DNA of 64,000 nt from Flavobacterium tructae (GCF_002217475.1 NZ_MUHH01000042.1:1-64000); one strand, 5' to 3'; counted from the first letter of the stretch, positions 41,572 through 52,104 are shown. Made by a program: numbers and translations. The notes: generated by a model not told the origin, from the sequence alone.

Positions 41572-44367
41572 ATGCAAATTGATCTTTCGACTCTCGACCC
41601 AAAACATAATATTATCATTAAAGGCGCACAGGTACATAATTTAAAAAATGTAGATGTAGCGATACCCCGAAATAAATTAGTTGTTATTACAGGCCTTTCA
41701 GGATCAGGTAAGTCGAGTCTTGCATTCGATACCTTGTATGCCGAAGGACAGCGTCGTTATGTAGAAAGCTTATCTTCGTATGCGCGTCAGTTTTTGGGAC
41801 GTCTGGACAAGCCAAAAGTAGAATACATAAAAGGTATTGCGCCTGCCATTGCAATTGAGCAAAAGGTAAACACTACCAATGCGCGATCTACTGTGGGGAC
41901 TTCAACGGAGATTTACGATTATATGAAATTGCTTTATGCCCGAATTGGCCGTACCTATTCACCAGTTTCCGGTCAGGAAGTCAAAAAAAATACCGTTACC
42001 GATGTAACTACAGATGTAAAAACGTTAGAATTAGACAGTAAATGGCTCCTCCTAGCCCCTATTCATCTTGAAGAAGGCAGACAGCTGGAAGACAAACTGA
42101 AAGTACTGCTTCAACAAGGTTTTGCTCGTATTTTGGTTCATAACGAGATGGTTCGTCTGGATGATTTTTCACCAACAGATCTTCATCAATTAGACAATAA
42201 AGACATTCTATTGATTATCGACCGAATTGTGGTTAAGGAAGAAGAAGAATTCTACAATCGTCTGGCCGATGCAGTACAGACCGCTTTTTTTGAAGGAAAA
42301 GGCATTTGTTATTTACAAGAACTGAACTCCGATAAAAAATTCTCTTACTCGAATAATTTTGAGCTTGACGGAATTACTTTTTTAGAGCCTAACGTACATT
42401 TGTTCAGTTTCAATAACCCATACGGAGCCTGTCCGGTTTGTGAAGGCTACGGAAATATTATTGGTATCGATGCTGATTTAGTGATTCCAAACACTTCTCT
42501 GTCCGTTTTCGAAAGCGCCATTTACCCCTGGAGAGGGGAAAGTATGAGCTGGTACAAAGACGAACTTGTAAAACACGCTTATAAATTTGATTTTCCTATT
42601 CACAAACCTTTCTTCGAACTTTCAGAAGAACAGAAAGATTTAATCTGGAAAGGAAACCAATATTTTCAAGGTCTAAATGATTTTTTCAAAGAACTTGAAG
42701 AGAAAAACTATAAAATCCAGAACCGTGTAATGTTATCCCGTTACCGTGGAAAAACAAAATGTCATGCCTGTCGTGGTAAACGCTTGCGCGAAGAAGCATC
42801 TTATGTAAAAATAAACGGCAAAACGGTCTCAGATTTAGTCGATTTGCCCATCAAACATTTAGTTACTTTTTTCAAAAACATCGATCTGAATGTTTACGAA
42901 CAGCAAATTGCAAAACGATTAATGGTCGAAATCAACAATCGTTTGTCTTTTTTAACTGAAGTTGGTTTAGATTACCTGACTTTAAATCGAAATTCGGCAA
43001 CACTTTCGGGTGGTGAGTCACAACGTATCAATCTTGCTACTTCTTTGGGAAGCAGCTTAGTTGGATCAATGTACATTCTGGATGAACCCAGTATTGGTCT
43101 GCACCCAAAAGATTCTGAAAGATTAATTAAAGTGTTACTATCACTTCGTGATCTTGGTAATACAGTAATTGTAGTTGAGCACGACGAAGATATTATGAAA
43201 GCCGCCGATATGATTATTGATATTGGTCCCGAAGCGGGTACATTTGGCGGAAAACTGGTCGCTCAGGGTACGTATAAAGAAATCCTGAAATCAGATTCAC
43301 TAACCGCCCAATACCTGAACGGTGATTTAGAAATTTCTGTTCCGAAAAGAAGACGTAAATTCAAAAACCATATTGATATTGTAGGAGCAAGAGAGAACAA
43401 CTTAAAGAATATTAATGTCACTTTTCCTTTAGACGTTTTAACCGTCATTACCGGAGTTTCCGGAAGTGGAAAAAGTACCTTGATTAAAAAGATATTGTTC
43501 CCGGCCATGCAGAAAAAACTGGACAGTGCTGCTGAAAAAGCAGGTCAGTTTAGTGAACTAAAAGGTTCGTTTTCACAAATCAAACATATCGAATATGTCG
43601 ATCAGAACCCAATTGGAAGAAGTTCCAGATCCAATCCGGTCACTTATATCAAAGCCTACGATGATATTCGGGACTTGTATGCTAAAGAAAAACTCTCTAA
43701 AGTAAGAGGATATCAGGCCAAGCACTTCTCTTTTAACGTCGATGGCGGCCGTTGTGAAACTTGCAAAGGAGAAGGGGCTATAAACGTCGAGATGGTCTTT
43801 ATGGCCGATGTTTCGCTACCATGTGAAACCTGTGGAGGAAAACGTTTCAAAAAAGAGATTTTAGAAATTAATTTTGATGAAAAAAACATCAACGATATTC
43901 TGACCATGACTATCGATGATGCGATTGCCTTTTTCGACAAGAATAAACAATCCAAAATTACTCAAAAATTACAGCCTTTGCAGGATGTAGGGTTAGGATA
44001 TGTACAGTTAGGGCAATCCTCTTCTACTCTTTCCGGTGGTGAAGCACAGCGTATTAAGCTGGCTTCCTTTTTAGTCAAAGGAGCTACGAAAGACAAAGCC
44101 TTATTTGTTTTTGATGAGCCAACAACCGGCTTGCATTTTCACGACATTAAAAAATTAATGACTTCCTTTGATGCCTTAATTGAAAAAGGTCATTCTATAA
44201 TTGTCATCGAACATAATCTTGATCTTATAAAATGTGCTGACTGGATTATTGATCTGGGGCCGGAAGGTGGTGAAAATGGCGGTCATCTACTAGCTGCAGG
44301 AACTCCCGAAGATATTGTAAAAGTAAAAGAGTCGGTTACCGGAGTGTACCTGAAAGACAAACTTTAA
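41572..44367 (+). CDS. uvrA: Excinuclease ABC subunit A (UvrA)
   Basis: Damage-recognition ATPase of nucleotide excision repair, 931 residues. It has two ABC modules: Walker A GLSGSGKSS and later GVSGSGKST, signatures LSGGESQRINLA and LSGGEAQRIKLA, and Walker B YILDEPSIGLH and FVFDEPTTGLH. The zinc motifs CPVCEGYG, CHACRGKRL, CETCKGEG and CETCGGKRF are intact. The longest frame uses a TTG at 41560, but ATG 41572 follows the promoter and gives the usual start. Confidence 0.97.
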   Translation: MQIDLSTLDPKHNIIIKGAQVHNLKNVDVAIPRNKLVVITGLSGSGKSSLAFDTLYAEGQRRYVESLSSYARQFLGRLDKPKVEYIKGIAPAIAIEQKVNTTNARSTVGTSTEIYDYMKLLYARIGRTYSPVSGQEVKKNTVTDVTTDVKTLELDSKWLLLAPIHLEEGRQLEDKLKVLLQQGFARILVHNEMVRLDDFSPTDLHQLDNKDILLIIDRIVVKEEEEFYNRLADAVQTAFFEGKGICYLQELNSDKKFSYSNNFELDGITFLEPNVHLFSFNNPYGACPVCEGYGNIIGIDADLVIPNTSLSVFESAIYPWRGESMSWYKDELVKHAYKFDFPIHKPFFELSEEQKDLIWKGNQYFQGLNDFFKELEEKNYKIQNRVMLSRYRGKTKCHACRGKRLREEASYVKINGKTVSDLVDLPIKHLVTFFKNIDLNVYEQQIAKRLMVEINNRLSFLTEVGLDYLTLNRNSATLSGGESQRINLATSLGSSLVGSMYILDEPSIGLHPKDSERLIKVLLSLRDLGNTVIVVEHDEDIMKAADMIIDIGPEAGTFGGKLVAQGTYKEILKSDSLTAQYLNGDLEISVPKRRRKFKNHIDIVGARENNLKNINVTFPLDVLTVITGVSGSGKSTLIKKILFPAMQKKLDSAAEKAGQFSELKGSFSQIKHIEYVDQNPIGRSSRSNPVTYIKAYDDIRDLYAKEKLSKVRGYQAKHFSFNVDGGRCETCKGEGAINVEMVFMADVSLPCETCGGKRFKKEILEINFDEKNINDILTMTIDDAIAFFDKNKQSKITQKLQPLQDVGLGYVQLGQSSSTLSGGEAQRIKLASFLVKGATKDKALFVFDEPTTGLHFHDIKKLMTSFDALIEKGHSIIVIEHNLDLIKCADWIIDLGPEGGENGGHLLAAGTPEDIVKVKESVTGVYLKDKL

Positions 44368-44386
44368 CCTTAGCAAAAATTTCAAT

Positions 44387-44431
44387 AAAAAATCCAAATT
44401 CAATACTATAATTGAAATTTGGATTTTTTTT
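44387..44431 (+). terminator. Intrinsic terminator of uvrA
   Basis: AAAATCCAAATTCAA and TTGAAATTTGGATTTT pair with one bulge, followed by a run of T. Confidence 0.85.
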
Positions 44432-44447
44432 CTTCATTTTTAAGCTG

Positions 44448-44747
44448 CTATGCCACTAAGCATTTTTCTTCAAAAGGAAAGCCATCTTCATCAATGGCAA
44501 CTAATATTTTCTTTTGCTTTGTGGCTTCTATGGTCAGATAAAGCCATGCAAACGACCACAATCCCAGGGTAAGGCAAAAAATCATAAAATTTAAACTGTG
44601 GTTTACTACTTTTCCTCCTTTACTCAAAACCGCAAAAAGCAATTCATCGTTCCTTTCCTCCAGCGTAAATCCATTTTGCACTTTATTTGATATCATATTA
44701 GAAAATACTTGCAAGCTTTGTTCCTGACTGAGTTGGCCGTTCTTCAT
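44448..44747 (-). CDS. Small hypothetical membrane protein
   Basis: 99 residues: a polar N-terminal half (QSLQVFSNMISNKVQNGF) and a single long hydrophobic segment (about 52-75, NFMIFCLTLGLWSFAWLYL) followed by a short polar tail. The final codons are formed by DNA resembling the octamer repeat (AAGCTGCT at 44442-44449, then ATGCCACT). It starts at ATG 44745-44747. Function not recognised. Confidence 0.65.
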   Translation of the reverse strand: MKNGQLSQEQSLQVFSNMISNKVQNGFTLEERNDELLFAVLSKGGKVVNHSLNFMIFCLTLGLWSFAWLYLTIEATKQKKILVAIDEDGFPFEEKCLVA

Positions 44748-44987
44748 AATAATTCCTTAAAAATTAATCCAAATACTACTACAATTACTTCACAATTTTA
44801 AATTCTAAAAACATTCTAATTTAAATAAACACTATAGCATGTACTTTTATTGTCTGCTTTTCATAAGATATTTTTACCCTAAAACAAAAAGTATTGCCAT
44901 ATTCTTAGCTAAAGTTAATTTTTATAAAATAAACCACAAAACAAAAGACTGTTAAAATTTTAAGATTACGTGCAGAATTTCAACACT

Positions 44988-46640
44988 TTACTCTTTATTC
45001 TTAACATTAAAAGGAGGTGCCTGATAGTCATTATTCAGATAATTCGCAGGAATTGTAGTGGCGTTACCATCACGAAGTGCTCCGTAATGAGGAGACATGA
45101 TTTCTATTCCGGCAGCATTAAACGAATCCTGAATGTTTTGATGCAAAGACGAATAAATTCTGGGTTGTTTCGTTGGCTCTTTGGTGTAAACGTTGATTTG
45201 ATAAGAAACATAAAAGTCATCCAGACTGGTTTGCAGAACAAAAGGAGATGGTGTCTGCTCGACCATTTCCGTTTTTAGAGCAGCTTCAATCAATGCTTTA
45301 TAAATATCTTTATAAGGAACATCATAGCCAATCGTAACGGTAGTATGAATCAATAAACCATTATTAGCATGTTTTGTATTCGCTGAATAATTGGTTGAAG
45401 TACTTGATAAAACAGTCGCATTAGGAATCGTGATATCCTCAAATTTAGGTGTTCTGACACGAGTAACTAAAGCCGTTTTTTCAATCACCTCTCCGCTAAC
45501 ATCGCCAATTTTTATAAAATCACCAATCTTAAACGGACGCATATAGGTAATCACCAAACCCGCCACCATATTAGCAATCGCATTAGAAGAACCCAAAGAA
45601 AATAAAACCCCAACAAATACCGAAACACCTTTAAATATTGGAGAATCCGATCCTGGCAAATACGGAAATATAACCACCAACATGAAAGCAAGCATCAGAA
45701 AACGAATGATATTAAAAGTGGGCATTGCCCAATCGCTATAAAAGCCATCAATTTTAATATTCTCTTTTTTTATCTCATCAAAAAAGAATTTGATCACTCT
45801 TATGGAATATTTAAAAATAACAATGATAACCACTATAGTGACTAAACTTGGCAAAAAACCCACAAATCCCATTACCGCAAGTTTTGCAGGCGAAAGAATC
45901 CAACGCAGCAAAGTAGTTGTATACGCTTCGGTAGCAGGAAAAATACTGAATAATAATGGTAATGAAAGATATACTATTAAAATAAGTGTTATTACCTTAA
46001 TAGCACTATACAATCGCATGAGCAAAAACTGCTGTTTTTGAGGTGAGAGGATATTGATATTATTATACTTGAATCCTTTAAAATGTCGGTCGCTATTTTT
46101 TAGAATGTACAACTTTACCCTGTTGAATAATTTACCAACAAAGTACAAAACAAATCCAATAATTAAAACCAGTAATGCTGTATATCCTAATCTTTTTGGA
46201 AGCATAGAGTAATTATCATTCTGATACACAATCGCTCTTTTAATCAGGTTTAAATTTCGCTTTGCGATGAAATCTGCGGTTTGATTCTCTGCTTTTGCAT
46301 CTACATCTAAAACAGACATGATGACAAAATCATTCTTATAAACAATGTCCTGAGAAATATCTGAAGATACAACCGAAATCGAATCAGCTATAAAGAATGA
46401 ATCCTCGTATAATTTTCTGATCTTTTCTGTAATTGCATTTGCTCTGTTTTCGGGCGAAAAAGAACCTACTTTATGGTACACATAAAAAAGTGTGTCTTTA
46501 AACGGTTTTACGGGATATCCCTTTGTTTTTACTTCTTTAACAGTCGTTTTCGATGTTTGAGAACTGTCTTTCTGAGCAAAAGTCACGGAAGAAAACAAAG
46601 TAATAAAAAGCGCTAAAAAACAAACAATTTTATTTCTCAT
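44988..46640 (-). CDS. Mechanosensitive ion channel, MscS family
   Basis: 550 residues. A signal peptide (1-22, VTFAQ) and an extracytoplasmic N-terminal domain (to about 150) precede four or more membrane helices and the MscS pore/beta domain. SLGSSNAIANMVAGLVITYMRPFKIGDFI and GEVIEKTALVTRVRTPKFEDITIPNA match the MscS core. It opens under membrane tension to release solutes on osmotic downshock. A TATATTTG -7 element lies 35 bases upstream of ATG 46638-46640. Confidence 0.92.
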   Translation of the reverse strand: MRNKIVCFLALFITLFSSVTFAQKDSSQTSKTTVKEVKTKGYPVKPFKDTLFYVYHKVGSFSPENRANAITEKIRKLYEDSFFIADSISVVSSDISQDIVYKNDFVIMSVLDVDAKAENQTADFIAKRNLNLIKRAIVYQNDNYSMLPKRLGYTALLVLIIGFVLYFVGKLFNRVKLYILKNSDRHFKGFKYNNINILSPQKQQFLLMRLYSAIKVITLILIVYLSLPLLFSIFPATEAYTTTLLRWILSPAKLAVMGFVGFLPSLVTIVVIIVIFKYSIRVIKFFFDEIKKENIKIDGFYSDWAMPTFNIIRFLMLAFMLVVIFPYLPGSDSPIFKGVSVFVGVLFSLGSSNAIANMVAGLVITYMRPFKIGDFIKIGDVSGEVIEKTALVTRVRTPKFEDITIPNATVLSSTSTNYSANTKHANNGLLIHTTVTIGYDVPYKDIYKALIEAALKTEMVEQTPSPFVLQTSLDDFYVSYQINVYTKEPTKQPRIYSSLHQNIQDSFNAAGIEIMSPHYGALRDGNATTIPANYLNNDYQAPPFNVKNKE

Positions 46641-46674
46641 ATACTGTCAGCCATAAGTTAGTTAACCTTTCTAA

Positions 46675-46682
46675 CAAATATA
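46675..46682 (-). promoter_or_regulatory. -7 element for the MscS-family gene
   Basis: TATATTTG on the minus strand, 35 bases before the ATG. Confidence 0.5.
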
Positions 46683-46734
46683 AAGACAAAACAGCTTCAA
46701 TTGTAAATTACTTTTGCTACTTTTTTGAAATGTA

Positions 46735-48204
46735 CTAAATTTTAATTCCTATCTTTTTTAAAACAGTATCGATTACTTTATTGATATCAGGAGAAATCGC
46801 AAATTTATAATTTAAATAAACATATAAAATGGTTACTAAAACTGACTTTAAAGCAATACTAACCAATTGATAAAAAGGGAATTCCCAAAAGTAAAACAAT
46901 AAAAATAATGCAAATGTAATTAACATCGAGTATATTGTCTGAATAGTAAAAGGATACAAATGAAGCCTTTTAACCACAAAAAGTAATTTTGCCAAACTAT
47001 ATAAGGTAATCGATAGTAAAGTAGCAAAAGCAGATCCGAAGATTCCAAAAATTGGAATAAAGATCATGTTTAAAATTACGGTCAACGCAACCAGCATTAA
47101 TCCTAAATACAATACCATACGGTAATATTTAGTATTAAAAATGATCGCATTATTGTTTCCTAAAATTAAATCAAAGTATTTAGACAAGCCAATCATAAAT
47201 ACAACTGCAATTCCACCACTGTATTCTTTTGGAACCAACTCGTACAACTGACCGATATTTACAAATATGCAAAGCATTACAAAACCACCCACAATCTGTA
47301 GGTTTATTGACGTTTTTTTGTAAAGCTGATTCAACTCATCATGTTTATTATCGTGCATTAATTTTGCCGTAATTGGATATACAATCTGATGCATAGCACG
47401 GCTTGGAACCGAAATAACCAAGGCAATATAGGTAGCAACAGAATAAAAAGCAATATTTTCAATCTGCATATATTGATTTAATATCATTTTATCTCCATCC
47501 AAAAGCAAATTGGCAACACTTCCGGATAAAATAATATAAAAAGTATATACCAGTATATCTTTTGTATTTGCTGGTATTGTGAACTGAAAAGTTGGCTTCT
47601 GAATACTAAATGCATATAACATGGTTATCAGGAATGCTAAAAAATATAAAATTGCTGTTGCATACACAAAACCTTCAACGCTAAGCCAATTATAATAAAC
47701 ACCTATTAATAGAAATAATGAAAATAATCGTAAACCCACTTCCTTTACGAAATTTCCAAAAACGGAATGCATATTTACCCGCAACCAGGCATAAAAAATC
47801 TCAAAATACGCCATGCACAATCCAATGAAAGGTATTAACCATATATAGCTTCTAACAATCGCATTCTTTTTTGACAAAAAGAACAGAATCTCATCATAAA
47901 AAACAAGACCTATCAGTAAAAGCGGGATTATTAATAGCAAAGGAAACAAAACCGTAAAAGATAGAAAACGGGATTTTTCTTCCTCAGTTTGATATTGCGA
48001 ATAAAATTTAACCAAGGTATTTTGCATACCAATCGCAAATAATGGCATAATCACATTGGCACAAGAAGTCACATAATTAGTTAAGCCATAAAAAGTGGCA
48101 CCCAAAAAAACAGGATACAAATAAAGTGTATTAATGGCTCCAATACCGAAACCTATGTAGGTGATAATTGTATTTTTGAAAGACTGATTTAAAACAATAC
48201 CCAT
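46735..48204 (-). CDS. Polysaccharide flippase, Wzx/MOP family
   Basis: A 489-residue integral membrane protein with about 14 hydrophobic helices. Features typical of the MOP exporter superfamily (oligosaccharide flippase) are GFGIGAINTLYLYPVFLG at the start, a repeating six-helix-plus-six layout and short charged loops. It likely flips lipid-linked saccharide to the periplasm. It is the last of three consecutive minus-strand genes with the glycosyltransferase and YfhO genes (gaps 40 and 63 bases), pointing to surface-glycan assembly. Confidence 0.85.
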   Translation of the reverse strand: MGIVLNQSFKNTIITYIGFGIGAINTLYLYPVFLGATFYGLTNYVTSCANVIMPLFAIGMQNTLVKFYSQYQTEEEKSRFLSFTVLFPLLLIIPLLLIGLVFYDEILFFLSKKNAIVRSYIWLIPFIGLCMAYFEIFYAWLRVNMHSVFGNFVKEVGLRLFSLFLLIGVYYNWLSVEGFVYATAILYFLAFLITMLYAFSIQKPTFQFTIPANTKDILVYTFYIILSGSVANLLLDGDKMILNQYMQIENIAFYSVATYIALVISVPSRAMHQIVYPITAKLMHDNKHDELNQLYKKTSINLQIVGGFVMLCIFVNIGQLYELVPKEYSGGIAVVFMIGLSKYFDLILGNNNAIIFNTKYYRMVLYLGLMLVALTVILNMIFIPIFGIFGSAFATLLSITLYSLAKLLFVVKRLHLYPFTIQTIYSMLITFALFLLFYFWEFPFYQLVSIALKSVLVTILYVYLNYKFAISPDINKVIDTVLKKIGIKI

Positions 48205-48244
48205 TTTTGGATTTCTGAATTTAGATTTTAGATTGCAGACTAGC

Positions 48245-49528
48245 TTAGTTAATCAACTGTGCTAATTGCTTGGTTAGATTCTTTCTGGAATATTGTTGTA
48301 AACCAACACCATTGGCCTGTAGTTTCCCTTCTAAAAATTGATTATAAAAGTCCAAAATTACACTTTTTAACTTCGCTTTTTCAGAATAATCAAAAAATAC
48401 TCCTGTATTGGTTTCTTTTATGATATCGGCAAAATCAGAACCCTGAGGTCCTATGGCTATTATTGGACGATTGGACACCATATATTCGAATAATTTACCC
48501 GGAATTATACTTTTGGTATCCTCGGAATTAATTTCGATTAAAAGCAAAACCTGCGATTTCTTTTGGTGTGCTATCGCTTCATGATGCGAAACATATCCTA
48601 AAAGATTCAAATAATTTTTCAAATCAAATTCAGTGATAGCATCCAATACCTCCTGACTTACTGCTCCAATTAATTTGATTTCTAAATGTGACTTGAACTC
48701 CGGAACTTCCTGAAGCAGTTCTACCAGACATTCCCATAAAAATTGAGGATTTCGATCGGATAAAAAAGATCCGATATGCGCCAAAGTAAATTTTGCATCT
48801 AAGGTTTGTTTCTCTACATTTTCGATGTCATAACCATTAGTAATCACCGAAATTGGTTTGTTGGTAATGGCCTCAAACTCCACTTTCGTAGTTTTACTTG
48901 TGACAATAATAGTGTCGGCACTATTAAGCACTTTATGTTCGAGGTTTTTATGTTTTTTGGCGGCATAACCCGATAAACGCAATGCTTTGTGATATCCAAT
49001 TGTAGTCCATGGATCACGGAAGTCGGCAAACCATTTTACATTCAGTTTCTCTTTTAGTTCTAAACCAATCAAATGCAAACTGTGCGGCGGCCCCGAAGTA
49101 ACAATAGTGTCAATATTATTTTCTTTGATATACTTTTCTAAATAAGCCACTGAAGGTTTTACCCAAAAAACACGGGCATCCGGAATAAATAAATTACCAC
49201 GAACCCAAAGAAAAGTTTTGTCTAAAAAGGTTTGTTTCTTCTTGTGCGGAAAAATTCCCGAACTAATTTTCTTAGTTTTATTCTTCGAAAAAACAGAAGC
49301 CAGCTGATACGGCTCCCAGATTTTATTTTTAAGAACAATTACTTTATCGGAAATCTCATTAACCAGACCTTCATCAACAATTGGGTAGGTTGGGTTTTCA
49401 GGAACATAAACTATTGGCTGTATGCCAAATTCGGGTAAATATTTTACAAATTTTAACCAACGCTGTACACCTGGTCCTCCAGCCGGTGGAAAATAATAGG
49501 TAATGATTAAGAGTTTTTTTTGTTCCAT
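48245..49528 (-). CDS. Glycosyltransferase, family 4-like
   Basis: A 427-residue cytosolic GT-B enzyme. The N-terminal ITYYFPPAGGPGVQRWLKFVK is the typical acceptor-side motif, and VTSGPPHSLHLIG and WFADFRDPW follow. The C-terminal lobe has SVITNGYD and GKLFEYMVSNRPIIAIGPQGSDF, the E-x7-E-like nucleotide-sugar site. It adds a sugar in the synthesis of a surface glycan; the donor is unknown. It lies between the flippase and YfhO genes, likely in one operon. Confidence 0.9.
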   Translation of the reverse strand: MEQKKLLIITYYFPPAGGPGVQRWLKFVKYLPEFGIQPIVYVPENPTYPIVDEGLVNEISDKVIVLKNKIWEPYQLASVFSKNKTKKISSGIFPHKKKQTFLDKTFLWVRGNLFIPDARVFWVKPSVAYLEKYIKENNIDTIVTSGPPHSLHLIGLELKEKLNVKWFADFRDPWTTIGYHKALRLSGYAAKKHKNLEHKVLNSADTIIVTSKTTKVEFEAITNKPISVITNGYDIENVEKQTLDAKFTLAHIGSFLSDRNPQFLWECLVELLQEVPEFKSHLEIKLIGAVSQEVLDAITEFDLKNYLNLLGYVSHHEAIAHQKKSQVLLLIEINSEDTKSIIPGKLFEYMVSNRPIIAIGPQGSDFADIIKETNTGVFFDYSEKAKLKSVILDFYNQFLEGKLQANGVGLQQYSRKNLTKQLAQLIN

Positions 49529-49544
49529 CAGATTTCATTCATTT

Positions 49545-49634
49545 CACAGAGATCCACCAAGTTTTCACCAAGCCTCACAAAGATCTTTAATTTATTTTAG
49601 CGTATCTCCGTGATTTCTTTGTGAATCTTTGCGG
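49545..49634. repeat. Intergenic repeat that extends into the YfhO coding region
   Basis: The left part begins CACAGAGATCCACCAAG, and 49599-49634 on the opposite strand reads CCGCAAAGATTCACAAAG then AAATCACGGAG, an imperfect inverted copy. Similar CACAGAGATTCACAAAG repeats are frequent in flavobacterial spacers as I recall. Bases 49595-49634 are translated as the last ~13 residues of the YfhO protein. Confidence 0.6.
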
Positions 49635-52051
49635 AAGAACTTTTCGAAATAAACTCCGCCAATCAAAAGCAGAAACATTCCAATGCAGCTTGCCAATGTA
49701 ATTACACTTCCTGTTTTAACAACCTGCGGTTCAAATTTAAATTCGATAGTATGTTCGCCACCCGGAATTTCCATAGCTCTTAAAACATAATCTACAGGGA
49801 AATGATCCGTAAGTTTACCATCAATATAGGCATTCCATCCATTCTTATAATAGATCTCAGAAAAAACAGCCAAAGCATCTTTTTCGTTGTTTGATTTGTA
49901 TTTAATGTAGTTAGGCTTGTACTGTACTACCTGAATAGTCCCTGTAGTGTCCCACTGTTTTTTCATACGGGCATTTCTAAATTTACCCTCATGCTCACGA
50001 ACGTTGAAAACCGCTACCGTCTTAGTATCGATATGATCCAATGCTTTCATTACATCATCCGGTTTATTTACCAATTTTACAGTACTTACAAACCATGCAT
50101 TTCCATTAGCATTTGGATTTACTGTTGGAAATTCTTTTCCTTCTTTATCCGTTTGGATGATGTATTTTACATTCAACATGTCTAAGACTTCGACATTGTT
50201 TTTTGCAATCTGATAGTCAAAAAGCTGTTGTATTCTTCTTGGTTTTGCGGCATGGTATCCGCCTAAAGAATGGTGAAAATAAGAAGCACGTGCACTTGAC
50301 ATGTTTCCGCTTACTTCAAAAACTCTGTAATGTGTAGTATCTTTTAAAATCTGAGCATCAGAAGGTGTTTCCTGAAATGGCGCCGCAATTTGTACCGGGC
50401 TCACAAAATCCTTGGCTGATACATATTTTTTATCAACAAAAAATAAATCAAAAATCATCAAAAGACCAACGATAATCAAAGTAGTATTCTGAGCCAGTTT
50501 ATTTTTAATGAATAACCAAAGGATTCCAAAAGTAATCACGATAAAAAAGCCTGATCGCAATAAATCAGCGGAATACAAACTCTTTCTATCTTCTTTCAAG
50601 GCATCTACAAAAGCAGGTCCGTAACTTTCTAAGAAATAATTATCACTGCTGCCTGTAAAATGAAACATGCTTTTAGCGAATACAAAAATCAAAATAACAC
50701 CCAATCCAAAAACTCCTGTCTGCACAAGCGCTTTCTGCTGCAATTTAGGTTCTTCTTTAGCTTTAAAAAACGATTGTAATCCCATAACAGCCAGAACAGG
50801 AAAACACAATTCAAGAATAACCTGAATCGATGACACCGCTCTAAACTTATCATACATTGGAATGTAATCGATAAAAAAGTCTGTCAGTAACGCGAAGTTT
50901 TTCCCCCAGGAAAGTATTAGCGAAACTAATGCTCCTGTAAAAAACACATATTTTATTTTTCGATCGTCAATAAATAAAGCTAAAACGGCTAAAAAGAAAA
51001 CCACAACTCCAATATAAGCCGGAGCTGCTACTATAGGCTGATCTCCCCAATACGTTGGCATTCCCGACACAAAATCCTGTGCCTGCTCTGAGGGTACTCC
51101 CTGTTCAATCATGAAAGAATACATACGACTGTCTGTTCCTACATTTTCATGATTTGAACCACCAAAAAGTCTTGGAGCAATCAAGTTAAAACTTTCAGCA
51201 ATTCCGTAACTGTATTCTGTTATATATTCACGGCTTAGTGCATTTTCATTAGTTTTTTTAGAACCATCGGGATTAAAAGTTAATTCACTGTTACTACGGG
51301 TACTAAATTTAGCATATTCACTGGTTGCTAACAAATTAGTAGCATTGGCTCCAATAGCAAAAATTCCAGCTACAGCCAAAACACCAATAGCCGTTAAAAG
51401 CGATTTATATTCTTTTTCTTTGATAAAACTAAAAGCAAAATAAGCTGAAAGTATCAATAAGAAAATCAATAAATAATACGTCATTTGAAAGTGGTTGGCA
51501 TTAACTTCTAATGCAACCGCAAACATGGTGAGCAGACCTCCCCAAATATACTTTTTTTGAAAAACGAGTATGAATCCGGCGATAACAAGCGGCATGTAGG
51601 CAATAGCATGTGCTTTTGCATTATGTCCAACACCTAGAATGATAATCAGGTAGGTCGAAAAACCAAAGGCAATTGCCCCGATAAATGCTTTTAAAGGATC
51701 GGTTTTTAAAACCAGCAACAGTCCGTAAAAACCTAAGAAATATAAAAATAAATAATCGGCAGGACGAGGAAGAAAACGCAAAGCATCGTCTAATTTACCC
51801 ACAAAATCATTAGGATAATTAGCTCCCAGCTGATAAGTTGGCATACCTCCAAACGCAGAATTTGTCCAATAAGGTTCAGAATGTTCTGCAGCTCTAAAAT
51901 CGTTTTGCTCTTTAGCCATTCCGGTATATTGAGCAATATCCGACTGGAAAATTTGTTTTCCTTGTAAAACCGGGTAAAAATAAATTAAAGAAACGAGAAT
52001 AAAGCCCAGGATAACAAGGGCATGCGGATAGAACTTATTTACTATTTTCAA
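49592..52051 (-). CDS. YfhO family membrane glycosyltransferase-like protein
   Basis: An 819-residue membrane protein with about 13 helices, an N-terminal YFYPVLQGKQIFQSDIAQY signature with conserved Asp, and an extracytoplasmic C-terminal domain ending with one helix; this is the YfhO/GT-C-like layout. YfhO proteins are linked to glycosylation of teichoic or surface polymers in Firmicutes. Translation starts at TTG 52051, as no ATG is available. A TAAATTTG -7 element at 52097-52104 supports a start close by. The last residues (RKDSQRNHGDTLK) come from repeat DNA and are probably dispensable. First gene of the YfhO/GT/flippase group. Confidence 0.88.
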   Translation of the reverse strand: MKIVNKFYPHALVILGFILVSLIYFYPVLQGKQIFQSDIAQYTGMAKEQNDFRAAEHSEPYWTNSAFGGMPTYQLGANYPNDFVGKLDDALRFLPRPADYLFLYFLGFYGLLLVLKTDPLKAFIGAIAFGFSTYLIIILGVGHNAKAHAIAYMPLVIAGFILVFQKKYIWGGLLTMFAVALEVNANHFQMTYYLLIFLLILSAYFAFSFIKEKEYKSLLTAIGVLAVAGIFAIGANATNLLATSEYAKFSTRSNSELTFNPDGSKKTNENALSREYITEYSYGIAESFNLIAPRLFGGSNHENVGTDSRMYSFMIEQGVPSEQAQDFVSGMPTYWGDQPIVAAPAYIGVVVFFLAVLALFIDDRKIKYVFFTGALVSLILSWGKNFALLTDFFIDYIPMYDKFRAVSSIQVILELCFPVLAVMGLQSFFKAKEEPKLQQKALVQTGVFGLGVILIFVFAKSMFHFTGSSDNYFLESYGPAFVDALKEDRKSLYSADLLRSGFFIVITFGILWLFIKNKLAQNTTLIIVGLLMIFDLFFVDKKYVSAKDFVSPVQIAAPFQETPSDAQILKDTTHYRVFEVSGNMSSARASYFHHSLGGYHAAKPRRIQQLFDYQIAKNNVEVLDMLNVKYIIQTDKEGKEFPTVNPNANGNAWFVSTVKLVNKPDDVMKALDHIDTKTVAVFNVREHEGKFRNARMKKQWDTTGTIQVVQYKPNYIKYKSNNEKDALAVFSEIYYKNGWNAYIDGKLTDHFPVDYVLRAMEIPGGEHTIEFKFEPQVVKTGSVITLASCIGMFLLLIGGVYFEKFFRKDSQRNHGDTLK

Positions 52052-52096
52052 TTTAGGCTGGTTTGGGTTAAATGATGAATCCTATAAATTAGGTCA

Positions 52097-52104
52097 CAAA
52101 TTTA
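52097..52104 (-). promoter_or_regulatory. -7 element for the YfhO gene
   Basis: TAAATTTG on the minus strand, overlapping the stop codon of the DUF4834 gene. Confidence 0.42.
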
